Shown here: positions 1-6,151 of the stretch, piece after piece
Numbering within the stretch: the first letter of the stretch is position 1
Layout of the letters: each line of letters opens with the position of its first letter
NCBI GenBank assembly: GCA_003158355.1
Contig: PMIV01000157.1
Coordinates: 7,549-15,630, forward strand
Reading direction: 5' to 3'
Length of the DNA stretch: 8,082 nt
DNA from: Anaerolineaceae bacterium
Lineage (GTDB): Bacteria > Chloroflexota > Anaerolineae > Anaerolineales > Anaerolineaceae
Position numbers and translations under genes: made by a program
Notes under the pieces: generated by a model
Told to the model about the DNA's origin: nothing
The model's database searches: none
Seen by the model: only the letters and a program-made list of their open reading frames with translations

Positions 1-851
1 AAACGAAGTTTCGCTCCATCAGCCACAGAAGGCAGGGTAAGCAAATTATCGAAGGTTGCCGGCTCGCCCACATCTTCTGATTCCACCTTGAAAGCGCCTT
101 CATTTAATAGACTGCCCGATTCGTCATAGAACCGGTAACGCAGATTGTTCTCAAAAGGTGCCGCCGGCATGTTCCCCTTTACTTCAATGTTCCCAGAAAC
201 ACTTTCCTGTTCAGTTGGAGTCTCGATATTGATCTTGCGTTCAACCTTTTCCGCTGTCTTCTGCAAGTCCACCAGGGTAAGAGAATTCCCATATAACTGG
301 TAGGTTTCAATCACCTTCAAGGTGGGCGAAACCATTACGTCGTTCTCCCCATGAATCAAAGCATCCACTGTGATCTTTCCATTAGCAGCACTGACCGAAT
401 TGATCTGGGCGCGGTCATCGATCAATACCGCTTGAGTTTGGTTAAAACCGCTCCCGGTGCTGAGAAACCCCACCAGGGATACAAAAACGCCGCTGCCGCC
501 GGTATTCTCCGCCAAGGCAACCACAGCATCCTGGGCACCGTCCCCGTTCAAGTCAGCCAGAATTGATTGAGGAAGTACTTCCACCAACCCGTAATCGATT
601 CCCGATCCGGATTCATATTTTCCATCTTTTAGCTGGACATTTTTTTGGGCTTGCGGTGCAAAAATGGTCGCATTCTGGATCTCATTTAATGTCAGCCCTG
701 CTGAAGGATTGGCAGTTGTTGCAGCGGTTGTTGAAGTGACTGCCTCAGTTGTACTCGCTGGCATTTCTACACGCTGAACGGTCGGCTGACTCTGGCAGGC
801 GTTCAACACGATCATACTCAATATAGTAATCATTAAAATAGTTTTCTTCAT
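1..851 (-). CDS. Putative lipoprotein with calcium-loop-like repeat motif and Gmad2-like C-terminal domain (3' end beyond window)
   Basis: The frame is open from the ATG at 851 down to position 1, giving 283 codons with no stop, so the C-terminus lies outside the window. The N-terminus is a lipoprotein signal peptide: Lys-Lys at residues 2-3, a hydrophobic stretch at 4-16, and a lipobox Leu-Asn-Ala-Cys with the lipidated Cys at 19. A Thr/Ser/Ala-rich linker follows (about 33-52), as expected for a surface-tethered protein. Residues 98-113 contain DLNGDGAQD, a DxNxDGxxD loop as in FG-GAP/VCBS-like and dockerin-type calcium sites. From about residue 206 to the edge the sequence resembles the Gmad2 immunoglobulin-like domain (INIETPTEQESVSGNIEVKG, then a PFENNLRYRFYD segment). 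The start is supported by AAAGGAA 7-8 nt upstream. The gene is divergent from the dcw operon and probably not functionally tied to it. Function is unknown. Confidence is high that it is a real lipoprotein gene and moderate for the Gmad2 assignment. Confidence 0.85.
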   Translation of the reverse strand, partial: MKKTILMITILSMIVLNACQSQPTVQRVEMPASTTEAVTSTTAATTANPSAGLTLNEIQNATIFAPQAQKNVQLKDGKYESGSGIDYGLVEVLPQSILADLNGDGAQDAVVALAENTGGSGVFVSLVGFLSTGSGFNQTQAVLIDDRAQINSVSAANGKITVDALIHGENDVMVSPTLKVIETYQLYGNSLTLVDLQKTAEKVERKINIETPTEQESVSGNIEVKGNMPAAPFENNLRYRFYDESGSLLNEGAFKVESEDVGEPATFDNLLTLPSVADGAKLR

Positions 852-858
852 TAAAAAG

Positions 859-866
859 TTCCTTTT
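859..866 (-). promoter_or_regulatory. Ribosome binding site of the divergent lipoprotein gene
   Basis: Read on the minus strand this is AAAAGGAA, followed by an AT-rich 7-nt spacer and the ATG at 851. It supports the chosen start, as does the signal peptide that begins exactly there. Confidence 0.7.
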
Positions 867-873
867 ATCTGTA

Positions 874-901
874 ATTTTACTTAAGACGAAAAACAAACCA
901 A
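874..901 (-). promoter_or_regulatory. Candidate promoter of the lipoprotein gene (weak)
   Basis: On the minus strand TTGGTT (901-896) lies 16 nt upstream of TAAAAT (879-874), which would start transcription shortly before the ribosome binding site. The -10 matches consensus at five of six bases and the -35 at only the first three. A perfect TTGACA at 924-919 on the same strand has no good -10 at 16-18 nt, so it is a less convincing alternative. Low confidence. Confidence 0.3.
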
Positions 902-908
902 ATTGGTT
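896..908. repeat. Small inverted repeat AACCAA-A-TTGGTT between the divergent genes
   Basis: Six-base arms around a single central base form a near-palindrome. It lies just upstream of the predicted mraZ -35 and overlaps the candidate -35 of the leftward gene, a plausible place for a regulator half-site pair. A match this short can occur by chance, and no protein is assigned. Confidence 0.25.
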
Positions 909-929
909 CCTCGCAAAGTGTCAAAATGC

Positions 930-958
930 TTGAATTATGGAGAAAAAATGGGTATACT
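930..958 (+). promoter_or_regulatory. Predicted sigma-70-type promoter of the mraZ/dcw operon
   Basis: TTGAAT (930-935) is separated by exactly 17 nt from TATACT (953-958). Both hexamers are close to the vegetative consensus and the spacing is ideal. The expected transcription start is about 965, leaving a leader of roughly 75-80 nt before the mraZ ATG. The gap between the divergent genes is short and this is its strongest promoter-like element on the plus strand. A start site has not been measured. Confidence 0.65.
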
Positions 959-993
959 GTGTATGAAAGTGTGATTAAGTGGGAATTTGTGGG
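959..993 (+). promoter_or_regulatory. Probable MraZ operator: four GTG-type boxes with 10-bp period
   Basis: The boxes GTGTA (959-963), GTGTG (969-973), GTGGG (979-983) and GTGGG (989-993) are each followed by 5 nt and repeat every 10 bp, one helical turn. MraZ proteins are known to bind direct repeats of this kind in their own promoter (TGGGN boxes with 5-nt spacers in E. coli; AAAGTGT-type boxes in mollicutes). The second box here is also a full AAAGTGT. The array begins right after the -10 and covers the predicted start site and early transcribed region, a position suited to repression by the product of the next gene. The assignment rests on the repeats and the neighbouring mraZ. Confidence 0.75.
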
Positions 994-1014
994 GCGCCGG
1001 ACTAGGTCCGGCGT
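994..1014 (+). other. GC-rich hairpin in the mraZ 5' leader
   Basis: CGCCGGAC (995-1002) and GTCCGGCG (1006-1013) are exact reverse complements around a TAG loop, and a G-U closing pair is possible at 994/1014. The hairpin begins directly after the last MraZ box and ends 28 nt before the mraZ start. No T run follows, so it does not look like an intrinsic terminator. It may stabilise the 5' end of the operon mRNA or affect early elongation, but its role is unknown. Confidence 0.6.
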
Positions 1015-1025
1015 TCGCTGTATAT

Positions 1026-1033
1026 AGGAAAGG
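1026..1033 (+). promoter_or_regulatory. Ribosome binding site of mraZ
   Basis: AGGAAAGG lies 8 nt upstream of the ATG at 1042, downstream of and separate from the leader hairpin, so the hairpin itself should not hide it. Confidence 0.7.
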
Positions 1034-1041
1034 TAGAATAA

Positions 1042-1476
1042 ATGTTCTTAGGACGGTTGGAAAACACGATTGACGAAAAAGGGCGCATTACCTTTCCCAC
1101 GCGCTTTCGTGAAATACTGTCTGAAGGAGCTTTCATTACCAAAGGATTTGACCAAAACCTCATCATCATGCCTTCCAGTCGTTGGAACATTCTCAAAGAA
1201 CGCGTCAGCAAATTGAGCCTGTCAGATGAAGACGCTCGTGCATTAAAACGGCAGTTGTATTCACTGGCTGACAAGATTGATCTGGATAGTGCCGGCCGTT
1301 ACCTCATTCCTATTGAATTACGCAAAGCCGGTCATCTCACTAATTCAGCCGTTTATGTTTGCACAGGTGACGACATCGAACTCTGGAATCCGGAACTGCT
1401 CGAGGAACAAGATAAAGGCATGGAAGATCCTGCCCAGCTTGCTAAACGGTTCGCAGCTTTTGATTTGTCCATCTAA
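1042..1476 (+). CDS. mraZ: Transcriptional regulator MraZ
   Basis: MraZ is a DNA-binding regulator of the dcw cluster with two AbrB-like (SpoVT/AbrB fold) domains that assembles into a ring and binds repeats in its own promoter. The 144-residue length is normal for the family. Both signature motifs are present: DEKGR at residues 11-15, followed by ITFPTRFRE, and DSAGR at 82-86, followed by YLIPIELRKAGHL. The N-terminus MFLGRLENTIDEKGR is typical, which fixes the start. A good Shine-Dalgarno precedes the gene and a matching 10-bp-period operator lies 50-80 bp upstream. It is the first gene of the operon, and rsmH follows after 4 nt. Repression of its own promoter is expected from the family and the operator but is not shown here. 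Confidence 0.97.
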   Translation: MFLGRLENTIDEKGRITFPTRFREILSEGAFITKGFDQNLIIMPSSRWNILKERVSKLSLSDEDARALKRQLYSLADKIDLDSAGRYLIPIELRKAGHLTNSAVYVCTGDDIELWNPELLEEQDKGMEDPAQLAKRFAAFDLSI

Positions 1477-1480
1477 CGAT

Positions 1481-2440
1481 ATGAGCCAGATTCCTGCTCC
1501 TCATATCTCGGTTCTTTACCATAATACCATAGAATCTTTACGGCCAATAAGCTCCGGAAGGTATGTGGATGCCACTGTGGGCGCAGGAGGTCATGCCTGG
1601 GGAATTCTCGATGCTTCTTCTCCCACCGGGCAATTGCTCGGCCTTGACTTGGATCCTGTAGCGCTGGAACTTGCCGATCAGCGTTTAAAGTCTTTCACGG
1701 GACGTTACACGCTCAAGCATACTTCTTACACCACCCTTCTGAAAACCCTTGAACAACTTGACTGGGACCTCGTGGACGGCATTGTGATCGATTTGGGCGT
1801 CTCGTCCATGCAAATTGATTCACCCGAACGCGGTTTTTCTTTTATGAAAGACGGTCCACTGGATATGCGCTTTGATTCCACTCAGCTTACCAGCGCAGCC
1901 GACCTGGTCAATACTTTATCAGATGAAGACCTGGCCGATATCTTCTATCGTTACGGCGAAGAACGGCTTTCACGACGCATCGCCCGCGCCATTGTTGCCA
2001 ATCGTCCTTTCCATACAACGCTTGAATTGGCAGCCTTAATTGAAAAATCAGTGGGAAGAAGCGGTGGTAAAATCCATCCCGCAACCCGTTCTTTCCAGGC
2101 CTTACGCATCGCAGTCAACGGCGAACTGCAATCTCTCGAAAATTTCCTTCCCCAGGCAGTAACGGCACTGAAACCCGGTAGTCGATTGGCGGTCATCTCC
2201 TTTCACTCATTGGAAGACCGAATCGTAAAGCAATTCTTCCGCAAGGAAAGTAGCGATTGTATCTGCCCGCCAGATCAACCGATCTGTACTTGTGGGCATA
2301 AGGCAAGCATTATTGAGATCACCCGTCATCCCATTACGGCTGACGAAGAAGAAATAGCGGCAAACCCACGGGCACGCAGTGCTCGTTTGAGAGTTGCAGA
2401 AAAAATAAACAAACAGCGGTTACAGGTAGAAAATGACTGA
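1481..2440 (+). CDS. rsmH: 16S rRNA (cytosine(1402)-N(4))-methyltransferase RsmH
   Basis: RsmH (MraW) uses S-adenosylmethionine to N4-methylate C1402 of 16S rRNA in the ribosomal P site. The protein has 319 residues, normal for the family. The SAM-binding motif VDATVGAGGHAWGIL is at 29-43 and the acidic LGLDLDP at 53-59. The family core LVDGIVIDLGVSS at 97-109 runs into ERGFSFMKDGPLDMRFD at 116-132. KIHPATRSFQALRIAVNGEL is at 197-216 and SFHSLEDRIVKQFF at 240-253, followed by the usual cysteine-rich segment (Cys 260, 262, 269, 271). The frame is open far upstream into mraZ, but the ATG at 1481 fits the conserved N-terminus HISVLYHNTIE and the family length. No Shine-Dalgarno is visible before it. 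With the mraZ stop only 4 nt away, translation is probably coupled. The last 8 nt overlap the next gene. Confidence 0.97.
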   Translation: MSQIPAPHISVLYHNTIESLRPISSGRYVDATVGAGGHAWGILDASSPTGQLLGLDLDPVALELADQRLKSFTGRYTLKHTSYTTLLKTLEQLDWDLVDGIVIDLGVSSMQIDSPERGFSFMKDGPLDMRFDSTQLTSAADLVNTLSDEDLADIFYRYGEERLSRRIARAIVANRPFHTTLELAALIEKSVGRSGGKIHPATRSFQALRIAVNGELQSLENFLPQAVTALKPGSRLAVISFHSLEDRIVKQFFRKESSDCICPPDQPICTCGHKASIIEITRHPITADEEEIAANPRARSARLRVAEKINKQRLQVEND

Positions 2441-2948
2441 AACTAGAAATACATCACGCAGACCGACGCCTTTCTGGAAAAAGATTAACCTTCCCCAGGC
2501 GTTCAAACAAGCCCCCTGGAGATCACAGATCCAGTTAGTTGGCTTGTTTTTGCTCGGTTTGGTAGTCGTTTTATTGGTGGCAGGAATTTATCTGACGATT
2601 AGCGGCCAGGCTGCCGAAGCCGGTTTGGATACTTACAACTTGGCTTATGAACGGCGCTCACTTGAACGCAGCATTGCAGATTACAAAGCGCAGTTAGCCC
2701 AGATCTCTTCTTCCGCCGTGATGGAAGAACGCGCAAAAAGCATGGGGTTTTCTGAAGCTAACCCAGATAATGTGATTTACGTTTCTGTTCCGGGATACAC
2801 AGGCCGGCAAACTGCCATTCTTGCCCCGCCCCCCGGCATTACCCAAACCCAGGGTGCTGTGGTGAAGACCGAATACCGCGACTCTCTCTGGGATTGGCTG
2901 TTTCAAGGCATCAATCGCCTGAGCAGTAGTGTGAGAGGTAATTCATGA
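2433..2948 (+). CDS. ftsL: FtsL-like cell division membrane protein
   Basis: This is a bitopic membrane protein in the usual place of ftsL, between rsmH and ftsI. Residues 1-33 are basic and presumably cytoplasmic, and 34-57 form one strong transmembrane helix. Residues 58-92 are a short helical region suited to coiled coil (AYERRSLERSIADYKAQLAQ). Then come VMEERAKSMGF (97-106) and an NVIYVSVPGY strand (113-122), the layout of FtsL/DivIC proteins. FtsL acts with FtsB and FtsQ to activate FtsW-FtsI at the septum. At 171 residues it is longer than the roughly 100-120 common for FtsL. The extra is a Pro/Thr-rich stretch (131-141) and a possibly amphipathic tail (150-169). The start overlaps the rsmH end by 8 nt with a weak AGG upstream. 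FtsL and DivIC are poorly conserved, so the name rests on topology and position. Confidence 0.75.
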   Translation: MTETRNTSRRPTPFWKKINLPQAFKQAPWRSQIQLVGLFLLGLVVVLLVAGIYLTISGQAAEAGLDTYNLAYERRSLERSIADYKAQLAQISSSAVMEERAKSMGFSEANPDNVIYVSVPGYTGRQTAILAPPPGITQTQGAVVKTEYRDSLWDWLFQGINRLSSSVRGNS

Positions 2949-4723
2949 AATCGCTAAAGAACCTCTCCCGCCCTCAAATATTAGGAATTGTCCTGACCCT
3001 CTTCGCAGGGTTGATTGTTTTTCAAATGATAAGCATTCAATCCAACGCCCACGCGAAAAATTTGAATCAATGGGCCCAAAATTACGGTTATCAGGTTTCC
3101 ACCATTCAATCAGAACGTGGTTATATCTATGACCGCTGGGGAAATCTGTTGGCAGGCAACAAAGAAGTCTATGAGCTCGGTGTTGAACTTCAATATGTAG
3201 CTAATCCGGCCACCATTGCCACAACTTTGGCTTCCATTGTTGGGTCAGACTATGCCACCATCCTTGCCGAGGCCAGCCAGCCATATGTTGAAGGCAAGAG
3301 TGTTTATGTTACGCTGGCTGATTTTGTAGACTCAAGCAAAATTGCCCAGATAGACAAACTAAAAAATGATTACAACAAATCCAACCTGTATGGCGAAAAT
3401 TCAAAATTGCCCTCATTGTTAGGTTTGGTTTGGACGGCCCACCTGCAAAGAATTTATCCTGAAAACGACCTGGCGTCCAACGTGATTGGTTTTTACTCCT
3501 ATCTGGACCGCGACAAAGGCCGCGGATATTACGGCGTTGAGGAAAAATACAACGATTTACTGGCCGGGACCAAAGAGCAGGTATTGATTCCCCTCGATCC
3601 TTACGATCTGCAGACCATCCCCACTGCTCCTGCAGGTGCCAGTCTGATCCTTACCATAGACCGTGAAATTCAGCGGTCTACCGAATCCATCCTGGATAAA
3701 GCAGTCAAAAGCACGGGCGCAGTCAATGGAACAATTGTCGTTATGAATCCTCGCAATGGAGAAATTCTGGCAATGGCCAGCACTCCGCGCATGAACCTGA
3801 ATGAATACTGGAACTCTAGCAAGATTTACACAACTGGTGTTCCTTTCAACAAGGCCATTAGCCAGGTCTATGAACCCGGATCTGTTTTCAAGATCCTCAC
3901 CATGGCCGCTGCCCTGGATACAAATACCGTCACCCCTGATACCGGCTTCACCGATACGGGTGTCATTACTGTCGGTGGTTGGAATATCTATAACTGGGAC
4001 CGCGGTGCCTGGGGCCCACAAACAATGGTAACCTGCTTGCAGCACTCTCTGAACGTTTGTCTCTCCTGGGTCGCTACCCAGGTTGGTTCCACTAAATTTT
4101 ACGAATATCTCGACCGCTTTGGCATCGGTCACCGCACAAATATCGACCTGGCCGGAGAAGAAGTGTACCCGCTGAGCGAACCGGGTGATCCGATGTGGTA
4201 TGAAGTCAATTTAGCCACGAATTCCTTCGGTCAGGGCGTGGCAGTAACTCCGGTACAGATGTTGATGGCAGCTTCTGCCATCGCCAATGATGGCAAAATG
4301 GTCGCTCCGCATGTTTTGAAAGCCTACATTCAAGACGGCAAACAATACAATACCAATACGCAGATCGTTGGTATGCCCATTACAGCCACGACCGCGCATA
4401 CCCTTACCAACATGCTTTATACCTCATTGCAGCAAGAATCTTCAGATGCTCTGGTAGAGGGTTATAGTGTCGCCGGCAAAACGGGTACTGCAGAAATCGC
4501 TGTTAATGGCGAGTACTCCAGCAATCTAACCAATGCTTCATTTATTGGCTGGGGTCCCACCGATAACCCGCAATTCATGGTTTATATCTGGCTGGAGAAA
4601 CCCGCTAGTTCTATTTGGGGTTCTGTCGTGGCCGCTCCTGTTTTTAGTGAAGAAGTAAAACAGTTGGTAGTGCTGATGAATATTCCTCCGGATAGTGTTC
4701 GAGCGAGTTTACAAGGGAAATAG
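2945..4723 (+). CDS. ftsI: Peptidoglycan transpeptidase FtsI, class B penicillin-binding protein
   Basis: FtsI (PBP3/PBP2-type) cross-links septal peptidoglycan with the glycosyltransferase FtsW. The 592-residue protein has a short cytoplasmic N-terminus, one membrane anchor (about 11-30) and the dimerisation-domain motif ERGYIYDRWGNLLA at 57-70. A transpeptidase domain runs from about 255 to 575. The catalytic triad is complete: SxxK at 313-316 (nucleophile Ser313, Lys316), SxN as SLN at 368-370, and KTGT at 512-515. RFGIGHRTNIDLAGE (391-405) and NSFGQGVAVTPVQML (426-440) are further family blocks. There are no PASTA repeats. The start overlaps the ftsL-like stop as ATGA, with GAGAGG 6 nt upstream. 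The whole protein has only two cysteines, 364 and 372, on either side of the SLN motif. It is expected to be a beta-lactam target. Confidence 0.95.
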   Translation: MKSLKNLSRPQILGIVLTLFAGLIVFQMISIQSNAHAKNLNQWAQNYGYQVSTIQSERGYIYDRWGNLLAGNKEVYELGVELQYVANPATIATTLASIVGSDYATILAEASQPYVEGKSVYVTLADFVDSSKIAQIDKLKNDYNKSNLYGENSKLPSLLGLVWTAHLQRIYPENDLASNVIGFYSYLDRDKGRGYYGVEEKYNDLLAGTKEQVLIPLDPYDLQTIPTAPAGASLILTIDREIQRSTESILDKAVKSTGAVNGTIVVMNPRNGEILAMASTPRMNLNEYWNSSKIYTTGVPFNKAISQVYEPGSVFKILTMAAALDTNTVTPDTGFTDTGVITVGGWNIYNWDRGAWGPQTMVTCLQHSLNVCLSWVATQVGSTKFYEYLDRFGIGHRTNIDLAGEEVYPLSEPGDPMWYEVNLATNSFGQGVAVTPVQMLMAASAIANDGKMVAPHVLKAYIQDGKQYNTNTQIVGMPITATTAHTLTNMLYTSLQQESSDALVEGYSVAGKTGTAEIAVNGEYSSNLTNASFIGWGPTDNPQFMVYIWLEKPASSIWGSVVAAPVFSEEVKQLVVLMNIPPDSVRASLQGK

Positions 4724-4728
4724 AGGAA
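4720..4728 (+). promoter_or_regulatory. Ribosome binding site of murF overlapping the ftsI stop
   Basis: AGAGGA begins inside the TAG stop of ftsI and is followed by an all-A spacer to the ATG at 4733. This close packing supports translation of murF by ribosomes arriving from ftsI. Confidence 0.6.
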
Positions 4729-4732
4729 AAAA

Positions 4733-6151
4733 ATGTTTACGCTGGCAGATGTACTTGCACCCTTGACGGGAAAACGATACGAGAATGCCTCACTGATCCT
4801 TAGTGAAGCAGTGATCGATTCGCGTCAGGCCATCCCCGCGTCTCTCTTTGTTGCCATTGCCGGTGACCGCGTGGATGGGCATGAATACGTCCAGGCAGCC
4901 TTCAAGAACGGTGCTTCACTCGCCTTCATCCAAAAAGAGATTGACCCTTCTATCCCGGTCGTTGACCTTCGTCAACCATTGTCCCCCGATTTTTCCTTCC
5001 CCGCCGGTCCATTTGCACTGCGCGTGGAAGATACAACAGTAGCGCTTCAGAAAGTTGCCGCGGGTTGGCGCCGCTCGCTCGATCTGCGTGTCATTGGAAT
5101 CACTGGCAGTGTCGGAAAGTCCACCACCAAGGAATTGGTAGCCGATGTGATGAGCCAGCGCTACCGTACCGTGAAAAATCTGGGCAATTTGAACAATGAA
5201 ATTGGACTTCCTCTGACGCTCTTGAAACTCACTCGGGGTACGCAGTGTGCCGTTACTGAAATGGGCTTTTACGTCTCCGGAGAAATTCGCCAGCTTTGCG
5301 AAATGGCTCTGCCTCAGGTTGGCATTATTACCAACATCGGTACTGTGCATGCCGAACGGGCTGGATCCCAGGAAATCATTGCCAAAGGGAAAAGTGAGCT
5401 GGTTCAGTCCCTCCCATCAGCCCCATATGGTACTGCCATCTTGAATTACGACGATCCCCTGGTCCGCCCGATGAACTCTCTCACCAAAGCCAACATTTTT
5501 TATTACGGGTTAGATCCCAAAGCGGATCTTTGGGCGGATTCGCTTGAAAGTCATGGTCTGGAAGGCATCAGTTTCCGACTTCACTACCGCGGAGAAAAAT
5601 TCTCAATGCGGATTCCGCTCATCGGCCGCCATTCGGTGCATACTGCCTTACGTGCCGTTGCCGCCGGTCTGGTCGAAGGATTAACCTGGGAAGAGATCAT
5701 TTTTGGCCTAAAACGTTCAAGCAATCAATTACGCCTGGTCGCAGTAAAAACCCGTCAAGGGGCATTACTCCTTGATGATACTTACAATGCTTCACCGGAA
5801 TCCACCCTGGCAGCATTGAACTTGCTTTCAGAAATTCCCGGCCGCCACATTGCGGTTCTGGGCGGCATGTTCGAACTAGGACCGTATGAAAGATCCGGCC
5901 ACGAAATGGTTGGAATCCGTGCATCAGAAATTGCCGAGCAAATTTTAACCGTTGGTGAAAAAGGGAAAATGATCGCCGAAGCCGCCATTCGTTCAGGTAT
6001 GCCGGCACAAAAGGTATCCAATTTTGAAGATGCTGAGCAGGTTGTTGAGACGCTGCGCAACCTTCTACAAGAAGGGGATGTAGTCCTGGTTAAAGGGTCA
6101 CATGGACTGCGAATGGATCGCATTGTCGCAAACCTGGAGGTTGAAGAATGA
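4733..6151 (+). CDS. murF: UDP-N-acetylmuramoyl-tripeptide--D-alanyl-D-alanine ligase MurF
   Basis: MurF is the last cytoplasmic Mur ligase. It uses ATP to add D-Ala-D-Ala to UDP-MurNAc-tripeptide. The 472 residues show the three-domain ligase plan. The substrate domain includes DSRQAIPASLFVAIAGDRVDGH (29-50). The P-loop ITGSVGKSTTKE (123-134, Lys129) is followed by the MurF-specific NLNNEIGLPLTLL (152-164). NIGTVHAER (201-209) and the likely carbamylated Lys220 come next. The C-terminal part has DDTYNASPES (348-357), VLGGMFELG (375-383) and VLVKGSHGLRMDRIV (451-465). DDxYNA and NxNNEIG separate it from MurE, which has an HTP-type motif instead. The usual P-loop GTNGKT or GSNGKT reads GSVGKS. 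It follows ftsI by 9 nt, where many dcw clusters have murE. Its last four bases overlap the mraY start. Confidence 0.95.
   Translation: MFTLADVLAPLTGKRYENASLILSEAVIDSRQAIPASLFVAIAGDRVDGHEYVQAAFKNGASLAFIQKEIDPSIPVVDLRQPLSPDFSFPAGPFALRVEDTTVALQKVAAGWRRSLDLRVIGITGSVGKSTTKELVADVMSQRYRTVKNLGNLNNEIGLPLTLLKLTRGTQCAVTEMGFYVSGEIRQLCEMALPQVGIITNIGTVHAERAGSQEIIAKGKSELVQSLPSAPYGTAILNYDDPLVRPMNSLTKANIFYYGLDPKADLWADSLESHGLEGISFRLHYRGEKFSMRIPLIGRHSVHTALRAVAAGLVEGLTWEEIIFGLKRSSNQLRLVAVKTRQGALLLDDTYNASPESTLAALNLLSEIPGRHIAVLGGMFELGPYERSGHEMVGIRASEIAEQILTVGEKGKMIAEAAIRSGMPAQKVSNFEDAEQVVETLRNLLQEGDVVLVKGSHGLRMDRIVANLEVEE
6136..6140 (+). promoter_or_regulatory. Ribosome binding site of mraY inside the end of murF
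   Basis: GGAGG, a full Shine-Dalgarno core, lies 7 nt before the mraY ATG at 6148. It is the strongest such site in the window, consistent with a demand for fresh initiation at this membrane protein. Confidence 0.7.

Noticed and set aside
351..566. Plus-strand open frame of 71 codons within the lipoprotein region
   Set aside because: It is antisense to a convincing lipoprotein gene and has no recognisable motif or ribosome binding site.
919..924. Perfect minus-strand TTGACA as the -35 of the lipoprotein gene
   Set aside because: No acceptable -10 lies 16-18 nt downstream (TTGGTT or similar), so the match is probably chance.
994..1014. Intrinsic terminator before mraZ
   Set aside because: The hairpin is strong, but TTCGCTG follows, with no T run on either strand at the right distance.
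1277..1480. Upstream extension of the rsmH frame to an ATG at 1277 (387 residues)
   Set aside because: The extra 68 residues lie inside mraZ, do not resemble RsmH, and make the protein too long. The ATG at 1481 fits the conserved N-terminus.
2258..2300. Cysteine cluster near the RsmH C-terminus as a novel metal site
   Set aside because: A CxCPPDxPxCxCG-like segment is common in RsmH proteins, so it is not unusual here.
3557..4132. Minus-strand open frame of 191 codons
   Set aside because: It lies wholly opposite the ftsI transpeptidase domain, and its translation shows no family motif. It is a shadow of ftsI codon use.
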